NCBI RefSeq assembly: GCF_900092135.1
Contig: NZ_FMYF01000014.1
Span: 38,210-102,209, forward strand
Length of the DNA: 64,000 nucleotides
Source: Raineyella antarctica
GTDB taxonomy: Bacteria > Actinomycetota > Actinomycetes > Propionibacteriales > Propionibacteriaceae
Direction: 5' to 3'
Of this stretch, positions 1 to 9,690 are shown in pieces (the stretch's first letter is position 1; each line of letters begins with the position of its first letter). The position numbers were made by a program, and so were the translations under genes. The notes under the pieces are model-generated. The model was given only the letters and a program-made list of their open reading frames with translations. It made no database searches and was not told where the DNA came from.

Positions 1-1900
1 CACCGTACGCCTCGACGTTCCCGGCGAGTACCTGTACGAGCTGGCCCCGCTGACCGTTCCCGACGATGCCGGTGACATCGCGGCCCTGATGGGCACAGCC
101 TCGGTCCGGCTGCTGGTCGACCGGACGCGACAGCTGGTGCCCCATTTCGAGGTCACCGAGTCCAACAAGGAGGCAGTACGCCGGCTCTCCCAGCGCCTCG
201 ACGGCATCCCGCTCGCGATCGAACTCGCCGCACCGCGCCTGCGGGTGCTGTCGGTGGCGGACCTCGTCGACCGGCTCGACGACCGGTTCGCGGTCCTCAC
301 CGGTGGCGGCCCGCACGTCCCCGAGCGGCACCGGACGCTGCGTGCCCTGGTGGACTGGAGCTACGAGCGGTGCACGGACGAGGAACGGATGCTGTGGGCC
401 CGGCTGGCGGTCTTCCCCGGGTCGTTCCGGTTGCAGGCGGCCGAGGCCGTGGCGGGCTTCGGGGAGCTGGCACCCGGCCGGGTGCTCGACGTCCTGACCG
501 GACTCGTGGAACGTTCCGTCGTGCTCGTACAGCGTAACGGCGACCGGATCCGCTTCCGCCAGCTGTCGACGATGCGCGACTACGGGGCCGGGCTGCTCCG
601 TGACCGCGGGGAGGCCGACGAGGCCCGGGGACACCTGCTGGACTTCGTCCTCACGCGGACCCGAGAGGACGCCGGGAACTGGTGCGGGCCGCACCAGGCG
701 GAGTTCCTCGAGGTCTGGCGGATGGAACACGCCACCATGCTCGCCGCCTTCGACTGGGCGATCGCCCGTCCCGACCGGGTCGCCGCCGCCGCGGAGCTGC
801 TCGTCCTGCTGCGCCACCACTGGATCGCGGGTGGCCACCTCAGCGACGGTCGGCGCTGGCTCGATCGGATCCTGGGGATCGACGGGTTGTCGCCAAACCG
901 GCGCGGTCATGTCCTCGCGGTCGCGGCCTGGGTCTGCCTGATCCAGGGCGACCGGGGTATCGCCGCCGGCTACCTGCGCGAGGCGCAGGACCTCGCCGGT
1001 GCAGCCGGCGACGCGGTGCTCCAGGCGTACGTCGACTCGTACAGCGGACTGCTCGCCCTGTTCGAGGGACGACTCAAGGATGCGGTGGACCGTTACCGGG
1101 TCTGCATCCCGGTCTTCCTCGAGGCGGGGGAGCAGGCGGCCGCACAGACCGCCATGTTCCAACTGGCGATGGCCCAGACCTACCTGGGGCGCACCGAGGA
1201 GGCGCTGGAGACCTGCCGGGAGGAGATGGCCATTGGCCTGCCCCGCGGCGAGCTGTGGGACCGCGCGTACGCCGAGTGGGTGACCAGCATCTGCCACTGG
1301 CACGCCGGTCGCCTCGACCTGGGAGAACAGGCCGCGCGGCAGGCCCTGGTGATCCAGGAGTCCTTCGAGGACGGCATCTGCATCGCCCTGGTGCTGCTGG
1401 TGGTGTGCTGGATCCGGCAACGCCAGGGCCGGCATGCGGAGGCTGTCCGGGCGGCGAGGGCGGCCGAGGTGGTCTGGGAACTGCTCGGCACCGGCGTCGA
1501 GGCCTTCGGACCCGACTTCGCCCGGGAGTGCGAACGCTGGGTCCCGTCGACCGCGGAGGACGGTGCCGACGGTGCCGGTGCCGACGGCGCCGAGGCCGAG
1601 CAGCTGCCGGCCACGAAGGCGGGCGCCGTGCAGTGCGGGCTGGAGATCCTGGGTGCCGATCGAGCGGCGGAGCCGGCGGCGCGTACGGTCCCGGAGCTCA
1701 CCCAGCGCGAGAACGAGGTGTTCGCCCACCTGATGCAGGGGCACAGCAACCGGGCCATCGCCGACACCCTGGTGGTCTCGCCGCGGACCGTGGAGGGCCA
1801 CGTCCAGCGCATCCTCACCAAGCTCGATCTCTCCTCGCGCGCCGAGGTGCCCGCCTGGTACGCGCGCCACCACGGGGGCGCGACCCCGAGAGCCACGTAG
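1..1900 (+). CDS. LuxR-family regulator with NB-ARC-type ATPase and TPR region (5' partial)
   Basis: The frame is open from base 2, so the N-terminus and the Walker motifs lie off the left edge; an ATG at 89 is internal. The visible part begins in the ATPase module: LDGIPLAIELAA and the following arginine-rich segment are typical of the STAND/NB-ARC ATPases of actinobacterial LuxR proteins. A helical TPR-like region follows, and the last ~65 residues form a LuxR helix-turn-helix (LTQRENEVFAHL, then SPRTVEGHVQRIL). Such proteins are large cytoplasmic transcription activators switched by nucleotide and ligand binding. The next gene starts 107 bp downstream on the same strand, so it may be a target, but this is inference. 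No defect is visible. Confidence 0.9.
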   Translation, partial: TVRLDVPGEYLYELAPLTVPDDAGDIAALMGTASVRLLVDRTRQLVPHFEVTESNKEAVRRLSQRLDGIPLAIELAAPRLRVLSVADLVDRLDDRFAVLTGGGPHVPERHRTLRALVDWSYERCTDEERMLWARLAVFPGSFRLQAAEAVAGFGELAPGRVLDVLTGLVERSVVLVQRNGDRIRFRQLSTMRDYGAGLLRDRGEADEARGHLLDFVLTRTREDAGNWCGPHQAEFLEVWRMEHATMLAAFDWAIARPDRVAAAAELLVLLRHHWIAGGHLSDGRRWLDRILGIDGLSPNRRGHVLAVAAWVCLIQGDRGIAAGYLREAQDLAGAAGDAVLQAYVDSYSGLLALFEGRLKDAVDRYRVCIPVFLEAGEQAAAQTAMFQLAMAQTYLGRTEEALETCREEMAIGLPRGELWDRAYAEWVTSICHWHAGRLDLGEQAARQALVIQESFEDGICIALVLLVVCWIRQRQGRHAEAVRAARAAEVVWELLGTGVEAFGPDFARECERWVPSTAEDGADGAGADGAEAEQLPATKAGAVQCGLEILGADRAAEPAARTVPELTQRENEVFAHLMQGHSNRAIADTLVVSPRTVEGHVQRILTKLDLSSRAEVPAWYARHHGGATPRAT

Positions 1901-2007
1901 TGCGGGACGGGGCGTACGCGTAGTTCTGCGCGTGTGGTGGGTCACACCTCCGGGTGATGGTTGTCCTATCGACAGAGCAGTCGAGGAACGAAAGGGACCA
2001 GCCAAGC

Positions 2008-4605
2008 ATGGACACCACCCAGCACGACGTGATCGTCATCGGCGCGGGATTCGCCGGTATCTACGCCATCCACAAGTACCGCGACCAGATGGGTCTGGAC
2101 GTCGTCTGCTTCGACGCGGCCGAGGACGTCGGCGGCACCTGGTACTGGAACCGTTATCCCGGGGCCCGCGTGGACATCGAGAGCGTGCACTACTCGTTCT
2201 CGTTCGACCCCGAGCTGCAGCAGGAGTGGCACTGGACCGAGAAGTTCGCCGCCCAGCCCGAGATCCTGCGCTACCTGAACCACTGCGCCGACCGCTACGA
2301 CGTACGCCGCAGCGTCCGCTTCGGCACCCGCGTGGTCGAGGTCACCTGGGACGAGCAGAACGACCACTGGCGTGTCACCACCGACAAGGGTGATGTCGTC
2401 ACCGCCCGCTACTTCGTCTCCGGCGCCGGCACCCTTTCCGTGCCGAAGACCCCCGACTTCCCCGGTGTGGAGGACTTCGCCGGCCAGACCCTGCTGACCG
2501 GCAACTGGCGCGAGGACGTGGACCTGGCCGGCAAGCGCGTCGGCATCATCGGTGTCGGCTCGAGCGGCATCCAGGCGATCAGCGAGATCAGCAAGGTCGC
2601 CGACGCCCTGTACGTGTTCCAGCGCACCCCCAACTACGCCACCCCGATCGCCAACTACCCCACCGATCCGGCCGAGGAGGCCGCGGACAAGGCGCGCTAC
2701 GCCGAACTGCGCGAGGCCTCCCGCAACCACTTCCTTGGCGTGCCGTACTCCGACGTGCAGCCCTCCGCCCTGGCGGTCTCGGCCGAGGAGCGCCGCGAGG
2801 TCTTCGAGGACCGGTTCAAGAAGGGCGGTTTCCGCTTCTTCATCGACTCCTTCGGCGACATCCTGTTCAGCCAGGAGGCCAACGACACCGCCGCCGAGTA
2901 CGTCCGCGAGAGCATCCGCAAGCGTGTGCAGGACCCGAGGACCGCTGACCTGCTGTGCCCGACCGACTACCCGTACGGCACCAAGCGACCCCCGCTGGAG
3001 ATCGACTACTACGAGGCCTACAACCGCGAGTCGACCCACCTGGTCGACGTGAAGGCGAACCCGATCCAGCGCGTCATCCCGCAGGGCGTACGACTGGCCG
3101 ACGGCACCGAGGTCGAGCTCGACGTGCTGATCCTGGCCACCGGCTTCGATGCGTGCACCGGGCCGCTGCTCGCGATGAACATCACCGGTCGCGGCGGCGT
3201 CAGGCTCGCCGACGAGTGGGCCGATGGGCCCCAGACCTACCTCGGCCTGACCATGGCCGGCTTCCCCAACCTCTTCGCCATCACCGGCCCGCAGAGCCCC
3301 TCGGTGCTCTACAACATGCCGCTGGCCATCGAGGACCACGTCGACTTCATCGGCGACTCGATCCAGTACATGCGTGAGCGTGGCCTCACCGTGATGGAGG
3401 CGACCGCGCAGGCCCAGGACCAGTGGGTGTACGAGACCAACGCGCTGGCCGACATGACCCTGCTGCCTGACTCCGCCTCGACCTGGTACATGGGTGCCAA
3501 CATCCCCGGCAAGCCTCGCCGTGTGCTGGTCTACGTGGGCGGCGCCCCGCGCTACCGGTCGATCTGTGACAACGTCCAGCGCAACGACTACCGCGGGTTC
3601 GCCTTCGCGACCTCGACGGCCGAGGTGGAGACCGCCACGCCGTCCCCCGCGCTCGACCCGGCGCTCGCCGCGATCGTCGAGATCCTGCGCGGCCAGGGCT
3701 TCACTGGCTTCGAGGATGCCGGTGTCGAGGGCAGCCGCGCCGCCGTGGAGAGCTTCACCGCGATGCAGGCGCCCAGGAAGGAGATCGGGCGCGTCGTCGA
3801 CGAGGCGTACGGCACCGATCCGGAGCAGAAGCTGCGGATCTTCGTGCCCGAGGGTGAGGGCCCGTTCCCGGTTGTCGTCTACGTGCACGGTGGCGGCTTC
3901 GTCGCCGGCAGCATCGAGGTGGTCGACGAGCCGGCCCGCGACCTGGCCTCGCGTGCAGGTGTCATCGTGGTCGCCCCGACGTACCGCCGGGCTCCCGAGC
4001 ACCGGTTCCCGGCCGCCCACGACGACGCGTACGCCGCGCTGGAGTGGACCGCCGACAACGTTGCGGCGTACGGCGGTGACCCGTCGCGCCTCGGCATCGG
4101 GGGCGACTCCGCCGGTGGCATGCTCGCCGCCGCGGCCGCGATCCGCGCCAGGCAGGAGGGCCCGGAGCTGTCCGCGCTGCTGCTGGTCAACCCGCTGGTC
4201 AACCCGGTGGCGGACACCCCGTCGCGTCGCGAGTACGCCGAGGGCTACATCATCGAGCTGGCCGACCTGCAGTGGTTCGGGTCGCAGTACCTCAACGGTC
4301 CCGAGGAGGTCACCGACCCCCGCCTGGCCCTCGATGCCGCCGATCTGGCCGGTCTGCCCCAGACCCTCATCCTCACCAGCGAGTACGACACGCTGCGCGA
4401 CGAGGCGGAGGACTTCGCCACCCAGCTGCTGGGTGCCGGGGTGGAGACGAACGTCCAGCGCTTCGACGGGATGACCCACGACGCGTTCCTCATGTCGGGT
4501 GCGGTCCCGCGCTGCATCGAGCAGCGCCTGGCCGCCGCCGACTTCCTGCGCTCGGCGCTCGTCGAGGGCGCGCAGGAGCCCGAGGTCGAGGTGGTCACGG
4601 CCTGA
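2008..4605 (+). CDS. Baeyer-Villiger monooxygenase fused to HSL-type alpha/beta esterase
   Basis: 865 aa, with ATG chosen because AAAGGGA (1991-1997) lies 10 nt upstream. Residues 1-540 are a flavin monooxygenase of the cyclohexanone/phenylacetone type: FAD-binding VIGAGFAG near 10, NADPH-binding GVGSSGIQA near 185, FQRTPNY, GTKRPPL and ATGFDA. Residues 580-865 are an HSL-family hydrolase: oxyanion HGGG near 626, nucleophile GDSAGG near 700, Asp near 793, His in GMTHDAF near 823. Known chemistry of the parts is ketone to ester, then ester to acid plus alcohol, so one chain could do both. The Baeyer-Villiger fingerprint FxGxxxHxxxW reads FAGQTLLTGNW near 156, so its histidine is leucine. Cytoplasmic; no signal peptide. 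The reaction order is inferred from the domains; the substrate is unknown. Confidence 0.9.
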   Translation: MDTTQHDVIVIGAGFAGIYAIHKYRDQMGLDVVCFDAAEDVGGTWYWNRYPGARVDIESVHYSFSFDPELQQEWHWTEKFAAQPEILRYLNHCADRYDVRRSVRFGTRVVEVTWDEQNDHWRVTTDKGDVVTARYFVSGAGTLSVPKTPDFPGVEDFAGQTLLTGNWREDVDLAGKRVGIIGVGSSGIQAISEISKVADALYVFQRTPNYATPIANYPTDPAEEAADKARYAELREASRNHFLGVPYSDVQPSALAVSAEERREVFEDRFKKGGFRFFIDSFGDILFSQEANDTAAEYVRESIRKRVQDPRTADLLCPTDYPYGTKRPPLEIDYYEAYNRESTHLVDVKANPIQRVIPQGVRLADGTEVELDVLILATGFDACTGPLLAMNITGRGGVRLADEWADGPQTYLGLTMAGFPNLFAITGPQSPSVLYNMPLAIEDHVDFIGDSIQYMRERGLTVMEATAQAQDQWVYETNALADMTLLPDSASTWYMGANIPGKPRRVLVYVGGAPRYRSICDNVQRNDYRGFAFATSTAEVETATPSPALDPALAAIVEILRGQGFTGFEDAGVEGSRAAVESFTAMQAPRKEIGRVVDEAYGTDPEQKLRIFVPEGEGPFPVVVYVHGGGFVAGSIEVVDEPARDLASRAGVIVVAPTYRRAPEHRFPAAHDDAYAALEWTADNVAAYGGDPSRLGIGGDSAGGMLAAAAAIRARQEGPELSALLLVNPLVNPVADTPSRREYAEGYIIELADLQWFGSQYLNGPEEVTDPRLALDAADLAGLPQTLILTSEYDTLRDEAEDFATQLLGAGVETNVQRFDGMTHDAFLMSGAVPRCIEQRLAAADFLRSALVEGAQEPEVEVVTA

Positions 4606-4635
4606 TCCGGTCCGGGCCGGCCGATGTGTCTGGCC

Positions 4636-4703
4636 CGGCCGCGTCGCCTTCAGTCAGCCGCTACGCGTCGACGCGTAGCGGCTGACTGGAAGCGTCGCGG
4701 CTG
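4636..4703. repeat. 68-bp GTCGAC-centred palindrome, copy 1
   Basis: Centred on GTCGAC at 4667-4672. The inner 19-bp arms (4651-4669 and 4670-4688) are perfect inverted complements; the outer arms match with some mismatches. It starts 31 bp after the stop of the monooxygenase fusion, a position fitting a terminator or mRNA-end hairpin. Five relatives occur in this window. The rest of this 292-bp gap is C-rich, with four CCCCG units near 4804-4827. Confidence 0.85.
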
Positions 4704-4897
4704 GTTCTGGCCCCGTGGCTCCCGCCTCGGGCTCGCCCCTGCCGGCCCCATCGCGCGCGCCCCTGCCGGGCCCACCGCGACCCCCGCTGAGCCTGCCGCG
4801 AGCCCGCCCCGCCCCGCCCCGCCCCGCCACGGCCGATACCGGCCCGGGTCGGGCGCCGGACGGTTATCGTACGAACGTCGATGACCGGAGGAATCCC

Positions 4898-7204
4898 ATG
4901 ACGACAGCGGACACCGCATCCAACCGGGTCGAGCACCTGCTCGGACAGCTGAGCACCGCCGAGAAGGTCGGCCAGCTCGTGCAGTACTTCCACATGGAGC
5001 CGTCCCAGACCGAGCAGGCGGAGGCGGCCCTGGCCCGCGGCGGCGCCGGGTCGCTGCTCTTCATCACCGACCCGGCGGAGATCAACCGCCTGCAGCGACT
5101 GTCGATCGAGGGCAGCCCGCACGGCATCCCGGTCCTGTTCGGTTTCGACGTGATCCACGGTCTGCGGACGATCTTCCCGGTGCCGATCGGCCTGGCGGCG
5201 AGCTGGGACCCGGAGCTGGTCGAACGGTCCCAGGCCGTTGCCGCCCGAGAGGCGCGGGCCGTCGGCATCCATTGGACCTTCGCCCCGATGGTCGACATCG
5301 CCCGCGATCCGCGCTGGGGCCGGATGGTCGAGGGGGCCGGCGAGGACCCGTACCTCGGTGCGATGATGGCTGCGGCCCAGGTCCGCGGGTTCCAGGGCGG
5401 ACGCCGGGGTGTCGTAGGAGACGGCACCGGCACGGTGAACGGTACCGGACGCATCGCCGATGGCCATCTCATCGCTGGCCCGAAGCACTTCGTCGGGTAC
5501 GGCGCGGCGCTCGGCGGACGGGACTACGACGAGGCCGACCTGTCCGACCAGGAGCTGCGCAACGTCTACCTGCCGCCGTTCCGGGCGGCGATCGAGGCCG
5601 GTGCCGGCAACATCATGTGCGCGTACATGGACCTCAACGGGGTGCCGGCAACCGGCAACCGGCGGCTGCTCACCGACATTTTGCGCGACGAGCTCGGCTT
5701 CGACGGCTGGGTGGTCAGTGACGCGAACTCGGTCCGTGACCTGGCGACCCACCACTTCGCCGCCGACCTCGCCGACGCCGGGGAGCGGGCGCTGACGGCG
5801 GGGGTGGACATGGAGATGGCGATCCACGATCCCGCCTTCGACCAGCTGGTGGCGGCGGTCGGGGCCGGCCGGATCAGCACCGAGCGCCTGGATGCGAGCG
5901 TCCGGCGGGTGCTGTCGGCCAAGGAGGCGATGGGCCTGTTCGACGACCCGTACGTCGACGAGGACGCCGCCCGTACGATCCTGACCGACCCCGCCCACCG
6001 GGTGGCTGCCCGCGAGGCAGCCGAGGCCGCCGCGGTGCTGCTGCGCAACGAGGGGGACCTGCTGCCGCTGCGGGCGGAGTCGCTCCGCAAGGTCGCCGTG
6101 ATCGGCCCGATGGCCGATTCCCGCCGCGACACCCTCGGCCCGTGGGTCTTCGGTTACGACCTGGACGAGACGGTCAGCGTGCTGGATGGCCTGCGGGCCC
6201 GGCTCGGCGGCCCGGCGAGGGTCACCTTCGCGCCGGGTGTTCCGCTCGACCAGCGGGTGTTCCCCTCCCTGTTCGAGCCGATGGGGGAGGGCAGCGCGGG
6301 CTCGCCGCCGGACTTCGACGCCGATGCGGAGTTCGAACGGGCGCTACGGGTAGCCGAGGATGCCGACGTGGCCGTGGTCGTGCTCGGCGAGCGGCAGGAC
6401 ATGATCGGGGAGAACGCCTCACGCTCGACGCTGGAGCTGCCCGGTGACCAGTTGGGCCTGCTGGAGGCCGTCGTCGAGACCGGTACCCCGACCGTCCTGG
6501 TCCTGTTCAGCGGTCGCCCGCTCGACCTGCGGTGGGCGGCGAAGAACGTCCCGGCGATCCTGGAGGTCTGGTACCCGGGGTCCCAGGGCGGCGCCGCGGT
6601 CGCGAACCTCCTGCTCGGCGACGCCACGCCCGCCGGCAAGTTGCCGTTCACCTGGCCGCGTACGGTCGGGCAGGTCCCGATGCCGTACTCGCACACCCGC
6701 TCCCACGACCCGGACCAGCAGGACCGGCGCTACTGGGACGAGCAGAGCACGCCGCTGTACCCGTTCGGCCACGGCCTGAGCTACGCCCGCTTCTCGTACG
6801 CCGATCTGCGTGTGGAGAGCGGGACCACGTCGATCGAGGGCGCGTCGAGCGACGGCACGACACTCGACGGCGCGACGCTCGACCGCACGCTCACCGTCTC
6901 GGTGGACGTCACCAACACCTCCGCGCGCGACGGCGTCGAGGTGGTCCAGCTCTACCTGCACCAGCGGTACGGGGCGTCGTCGCGACCGGTACGACTGCTC
7001 AAGGGTTTCCGGCGGGTGCCGATCGCCGCGGGTGCCACGCAGACCGTCGCCTTCACCATCGGCCCCGAGGAGCGCCGCTACTGGAGCTCGGGCACGGGGG
7101 ATTGGACGCTGGATGCCACCACCTTCGATGTCTGGGTTGGTGGGGATTCCACGGCGACGCTGCACGCAGAGTTCACGGTGGGCGCCGAGCCCGGGCCGCG
7201 CTGA
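4898..7204 (+). CDS. Glycoside hydrolase family 3 beta-glucosidase-like enzyme
   Basis: 768 aa. GGAGG (4887-4891) lies 6 nt before this ATG; upstream in-frame starts run through the C-rich gap and are rejected. The GH3 TIM-barrel part shows IHGLRTIFPVPI, RDPRWGRMVEG, KHFVGYGA and the nucleophile Asp in GWVVSDANSV near residue 275. The second domain contains the GERQD/GENASRS region that usually carries the acid/base, and the C-terminal ~120 residues are a fibronectin-III-like domain. Length and order match BglX-type enzymes, which release glucose or xylose from beta-linked oligosaccharides. There is no signal peptide, so the enzyme is probably cytoplasmic and acts on imported sugars. A TATCGT hexamer at 4865-4870 is a possible -10. 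The exact sugar cannot be read from sequence. Confidence 0.92.
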   Translation: MTTADTASNRVEHLLGQLSTAEKVGQLVQYFHMEPSQTEQAEAALARGGAGSLLFITDPAEINRLQRLSIEGSPHGIPVLFGFDVIHGLRTIFPVPIGLAASWDPELVERSQAVAAREARAVGIHWTFAPMVDIARDPRWGRMVEGAGEDPYLGAMMAAAQVRGFQGGRRGVVGDGTGTVNGTGRIADGHLIAGPKHFVGYGAALGGRDYDEADLSDQELRNVYLPPFRAAIEAGAGNIMCAYMDLNGVPATGNRRLLTDILRDELGFDGWVVSDANSVRDLATHHFAADLADAGERALTAGVDMEMAIHDPAFDQLVAAVGAGRISTERLDASVRRVLSAKEAMGLFDDPYVDEDAARTILTDPAHRVAAREAAEAAAVLLRNEGDLLPLRAESLRKVAVIGPMADSRRDTLGPWVFGYDLDETVSVLDGLRARLGGPARVTFAPGVPLDQRVFPSLFEPMGEGSAGSPPDFDADAEFERALRVAEDADVAVVVLGERQDMIGENASRSTLELPGDQLGLLEAVVETGTPTVLVLFSGRPLDLRWAAKNVPAILEVWYPGSQGGAAVANLLLGDATPAGKLPFTWPRTVGQVPMPYSHTRSHDPDQQDRRYWDEQSTPLYPFGHGLSYARFSYADLRVESGTTSIEGASSDGTTLDGATLDRTLTVSVDVTNTSARDGVEVVQLYLHQRYGASSRPVRLLKGFRRVPIAAGATQTVAFTIGPEERRYWSSGTGDWTLDATTFDVWVGGDSTATLHAEFTVGAEPGPR

Positions 7205-7334
7205 AGCGGGAGGCGCGGAGGCCCGGAGGCTGAGGAGATTCGACCCGGAGGACCGCTGGTCGAGTGGGCTTGCCCGTGGGCGTTGCGCGGACCAGGGGCG
7301 TGGTGACTCTTCGGTCGGCCAGCTCGTGGGATGT

Positions 7335-8207
7335 TCAGGCTGTGTCGAGCACTTCGTGAAGCCTGGCGGCGAAGGCCTCGGGCTCGCCGGCCTGGCCGTA
7401 CTCGCCGCCGAGGAAACCGCCGTGGTGGCTCGGGAAGATCGTCAGCGGCTGCCCCAGTGCTACGGCGAGGGCTGCCGCCGTACGTCCAGTGATCGTGTCG
7501 GCGGACTGGACCCCGGCCGCGATGACGATGTGGGTCGGTGCCGACGTGAGGGCGCGGACGTCCGGCTGGTAGCGGGTCACCGCGTTGGAGACACCGGACA
7601 GCAGCGGGTCGCCCCGGCTGCCGTCGTCGTCGACCGGGATGCCGAACGAGGCGGGGTCGGGCGCAGGCTGGGCGGCGTACCGGTCGGTGAACTCGCCACG
7701 CCACATGGTCATCGCGATGAACTGCGCCATCCCTGCGCCTGCTCCGTTGGCGTGGTACGTCTCCTGGACTGCCTGCTCCGCCGCGAACGCGCGCTCGGCA
7801 TCGGGGAGCACGGCCAGCAGCGGGGGCTCGTGTGCGACCAGGGCGCTGACATCCTCGGGATGAGCGGCGACCAGTGCCAGACCTGTGACGGCGCCACCGC
7901 TGCTGGCGAACATCTCCACCGGTCCCGAGCCGAGGGTGTCGATGAGGTGATGCAGATCCTCGGCCTGGACCACGGGGTCGTTGTCCAGGCGTCCGTCCTC
8001 CCGCGTGCTGCGGCCCAGGCCGCGCGGGTCGTAGGTGACCACGGTCCGCTCCGGGAAGTGGGCTGCGAGGGTGCCGAAACCCTCGGCGCCCATCGGTTGG
8101 CCGATCATCAGCAGCGGTGGTCGGCCGCCCGTCGGCAGCGCGCCGTGGACGTCGTAGGTGAGCGTGGCGCGCGGTACCCGCAGGGTGTGCGTCGAGATGG
8201 TCGACAT
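7335..8207 (-). CDS. Alpha/beta hydrolase
   Basis: 290 aa. The ATG at 8207 is preceded on the minus strand by GGAG (gcaggagaccgcc); longer in-frame versions lack a ribosome site. The fold is read from MIGQPMGAEGF (oxyanion loop), TYDPRGLGRS, the nucleophile region FASSGGAVTG near residue 92 and the late His in HHGGFLGG near 258. The length suits a small soluble hydrolase of the haloperoxidase/esterase group. The nucleophile elbow is SSGG rather than the more usual GxSMG, but the serine is kept. Substrate unknown. It is transcribed away from the kinase gene at 8489; the 280-bp gap must hold both promoters. Confidence 0.85.
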   Translation of the reverse strand: MSTISTHTLRVPRATLTYDVHGALPTGGRPPLLMIGQPMGAEGFGTLAAHFPERTVVTYDPRGLGRSTREDGRLDNDPVVQAEDLHHLIDTLGSGPVEMFASSGGAVTGLALVAAHPEDVSALVAHEPPLLAVLPDAERAFAAEQAVQETYHANGAGAGMAQFIAMTMWRGEFTDRYAAQPAPDPASFGIPVDDDGSRGDPLLSGVSNAVTRYQPDVRALTSAPTHIVIAAGVQSADTITGRTAAALAVALGQPLTIFPSHHGGFLGGEYGQAGEPEAFAARLHEVLDTA

Positions 8208-8488
8208 GGCGGTCTCCTGCCGCGTGGAGGCTGTGCTGTCTCCATCATGACCGGCATGGTTCCGGAAACCACCCGCCACGACGGTGTGAGTGCTCGGGCC
8301 GGTCCGAACGGTCGCCAACGGCCGTGTCGGTTGGATGACGAGAACGTGGCCGCGGGACACCGCCGTGAGGCGGGATCGAACAGTCGTATTCCGGATCGGT
8401 TAATCGTCGCTTTCCGGGCTGGGAATCCCCGGATCGGACGGCGAGGATGGCAGCACCGCATCCCGATTACGACCCGGAGGAGGACTCC

Positions 8489-9508
8489 ATGCTCGAAGCT
8501 GTCACCATCCACGACGTGGAGCGCCAGATCACCGACGGGGTCGCCGCCCGGGCCGCCGCCTCCCACGGCTTCACCAGCGCCGCCTCGATCCGGCTGCTCG
8601 CCGAGTCGGAGAACACCAGCTACCTGGTCACCGAGCCCGGGACGCGGCGCGAGCGGTCCGCCGTCATCCGTGTCCACCGTGGGGGCTACCACGACCCCGC
8701 GGAGATCGAGTCGGAGCTGGTCTGGCTCGATGTGCTGGCACGGCTGGGCACCCTGCGCGTCGTCCGACCGCTGGAGACCGCGTGGGGGGAGCGGGTGCTG
8801 ACCTTCCCCGTCGAGGGCGGCGTACGCCATGCGGTCGCCTTCGAGCGGGTCAACGGCACGCACCCCGACCCGGACGCCCTGACCGCGGAGGAGTTCCATC
8901 GCCTGGGCGCCATCACCGCCACCCTGCACGACAGCGTCCGCCACCTTCGCCGGCCGGTGAGCCGTTCCTCCTGGGACTGGCCGCACACGCTCGGCGCCTC
9001 CGGCCGCTGGGGGCGCTGGGAGGACGGACCGGGGATGACGCCCGAACTGGTCCGGGAGATCGCCCCGGCCGTACGACTGTTGCTCAACCGGCTCGCCGTC
9101 TACGGCGAGGCCGCCCACCGCTACGGCCTGATCCACGGTGACCTGCGCACCGCGAACCTGATGGTGGACGAGGGGGGCTACACGGTCATCGACTTCGACG
9201 ACTGCGGCTTCGGCTGGTTCATGTACGACTTCGCCACCGCCGTGTCGTTCCGGGAGACCGATCCGCGGCTGGCGGAGTGGCAGGCTGCCTGGGTCGACGG
9301 CTATCGCACGGTACGCCAGCTGATGCGGCCCGATGAGCGGATGCTGCCGAGCTTCGTCCTGCTGCGCCGACTGATGCTGCTGGCACGGATGGGAAGCCAT
9401 CCCTCCGCCGCCGACGCAGTTGACCCTGGCGGGTCGTACGCCGAGGGGACCGCGGTCCTGGCGAGGACGTACCTGACGAGTGCGGGGCAGCTGACGGCCG
9501 CTGCCTGA
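8489..9508 (+). CDS. APH/SrkA-like phosphotransferase (protein or small-molecule kinase)
   Basis: 339 aa. GGAGGAGG at 8476-8483 sits 5 nt before this ATG, which decides against an upstream ATG at 8447. The protein-kinase-like fold of the aminoglycoside phosphotransferase family is shown by the catalytic loop HGDLRTANLM near residue 216 and the metal-binding DFDD near 235, with an N-lobe containing SYLVTEPG. Members include aminoglycoside, choline and homoserine kinases and the stress kinase SrkA; the sequence resembles the SrkA/YihE side more than true antibiotic kinases. Cytoplasmic. No adjacent gene suggests a substrate, so I make no resistance claim. Confidence 0.85.
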   Translation: MLEAVTIHDVERQITDGVAARAAASHGFTSAASIRLLAESENTSYLVTEPGTRRERSAVIRVHRGGYHDPAEIESELVWLDVLARLGTLRVVRPLETAWGERVLTFPVEGGVRHAVAFERVNGTHPDPDALTAEEFHRLGAITATLHDSVRHLRRPVSRSSWDWPHTLGASGRWGRWEDGPGMTPELVREIAPAVRLLLNRLAVYGEAAHRYGLIHGDLRTANLMVDEGGYTVIDFDDCGFGWFMYDFATAVSFRETDPRLAEWQAAWVDGYRTVRQLMRPDERMLPSFVLLRRLMLLARMGSHPSAADAVDPGGSYAEGTAVLARTYLTSAGQLTAAA

Positions 9509-9611
9509 GCCGGGGTCGCCACAGCGCGGGTGTGGGGTGGCGGGTGGGCCTGCGGATCCTTGTGCAGGTGCTCGTGTGCCTGCGGCGGTGCGCGGAGATG
9601 CTGCCGCGCCG

Positions 9612-9679
9612 CAGCCGCTTCGCCTTCAGTTAGCCGCTACGCGTCGACGCGACGCGGCTCGCTGGAAGCGACGCGGCTG
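9612..9679. repeat. 68-bp GTCGAC-centred palindrome, copy 2
   Basis: Centre GTCGAC at 9643-9648. The arms carry AGCCGCTTCGC-like modules with a few mismatches. It lies between the convergent genes ending at 9508 and 9882, where a bidirectional terminator would be expected. The 373-bp gap holds this element and the tandem repeat just after it, and I see no gene there. Confidence 0.8.
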
Positions 9680-9690
9680 GAGTCACGGGT

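Noticed and set aside
1966..4479. 837-codon open frame on the minus strand
   Set aside because: It lies opposite the monooxygenase-esterase gene, has no recognisable domain and reads as low-complexity Gly/Val/Arg/Asp; a typical shadow frame in GC-rich DNA.
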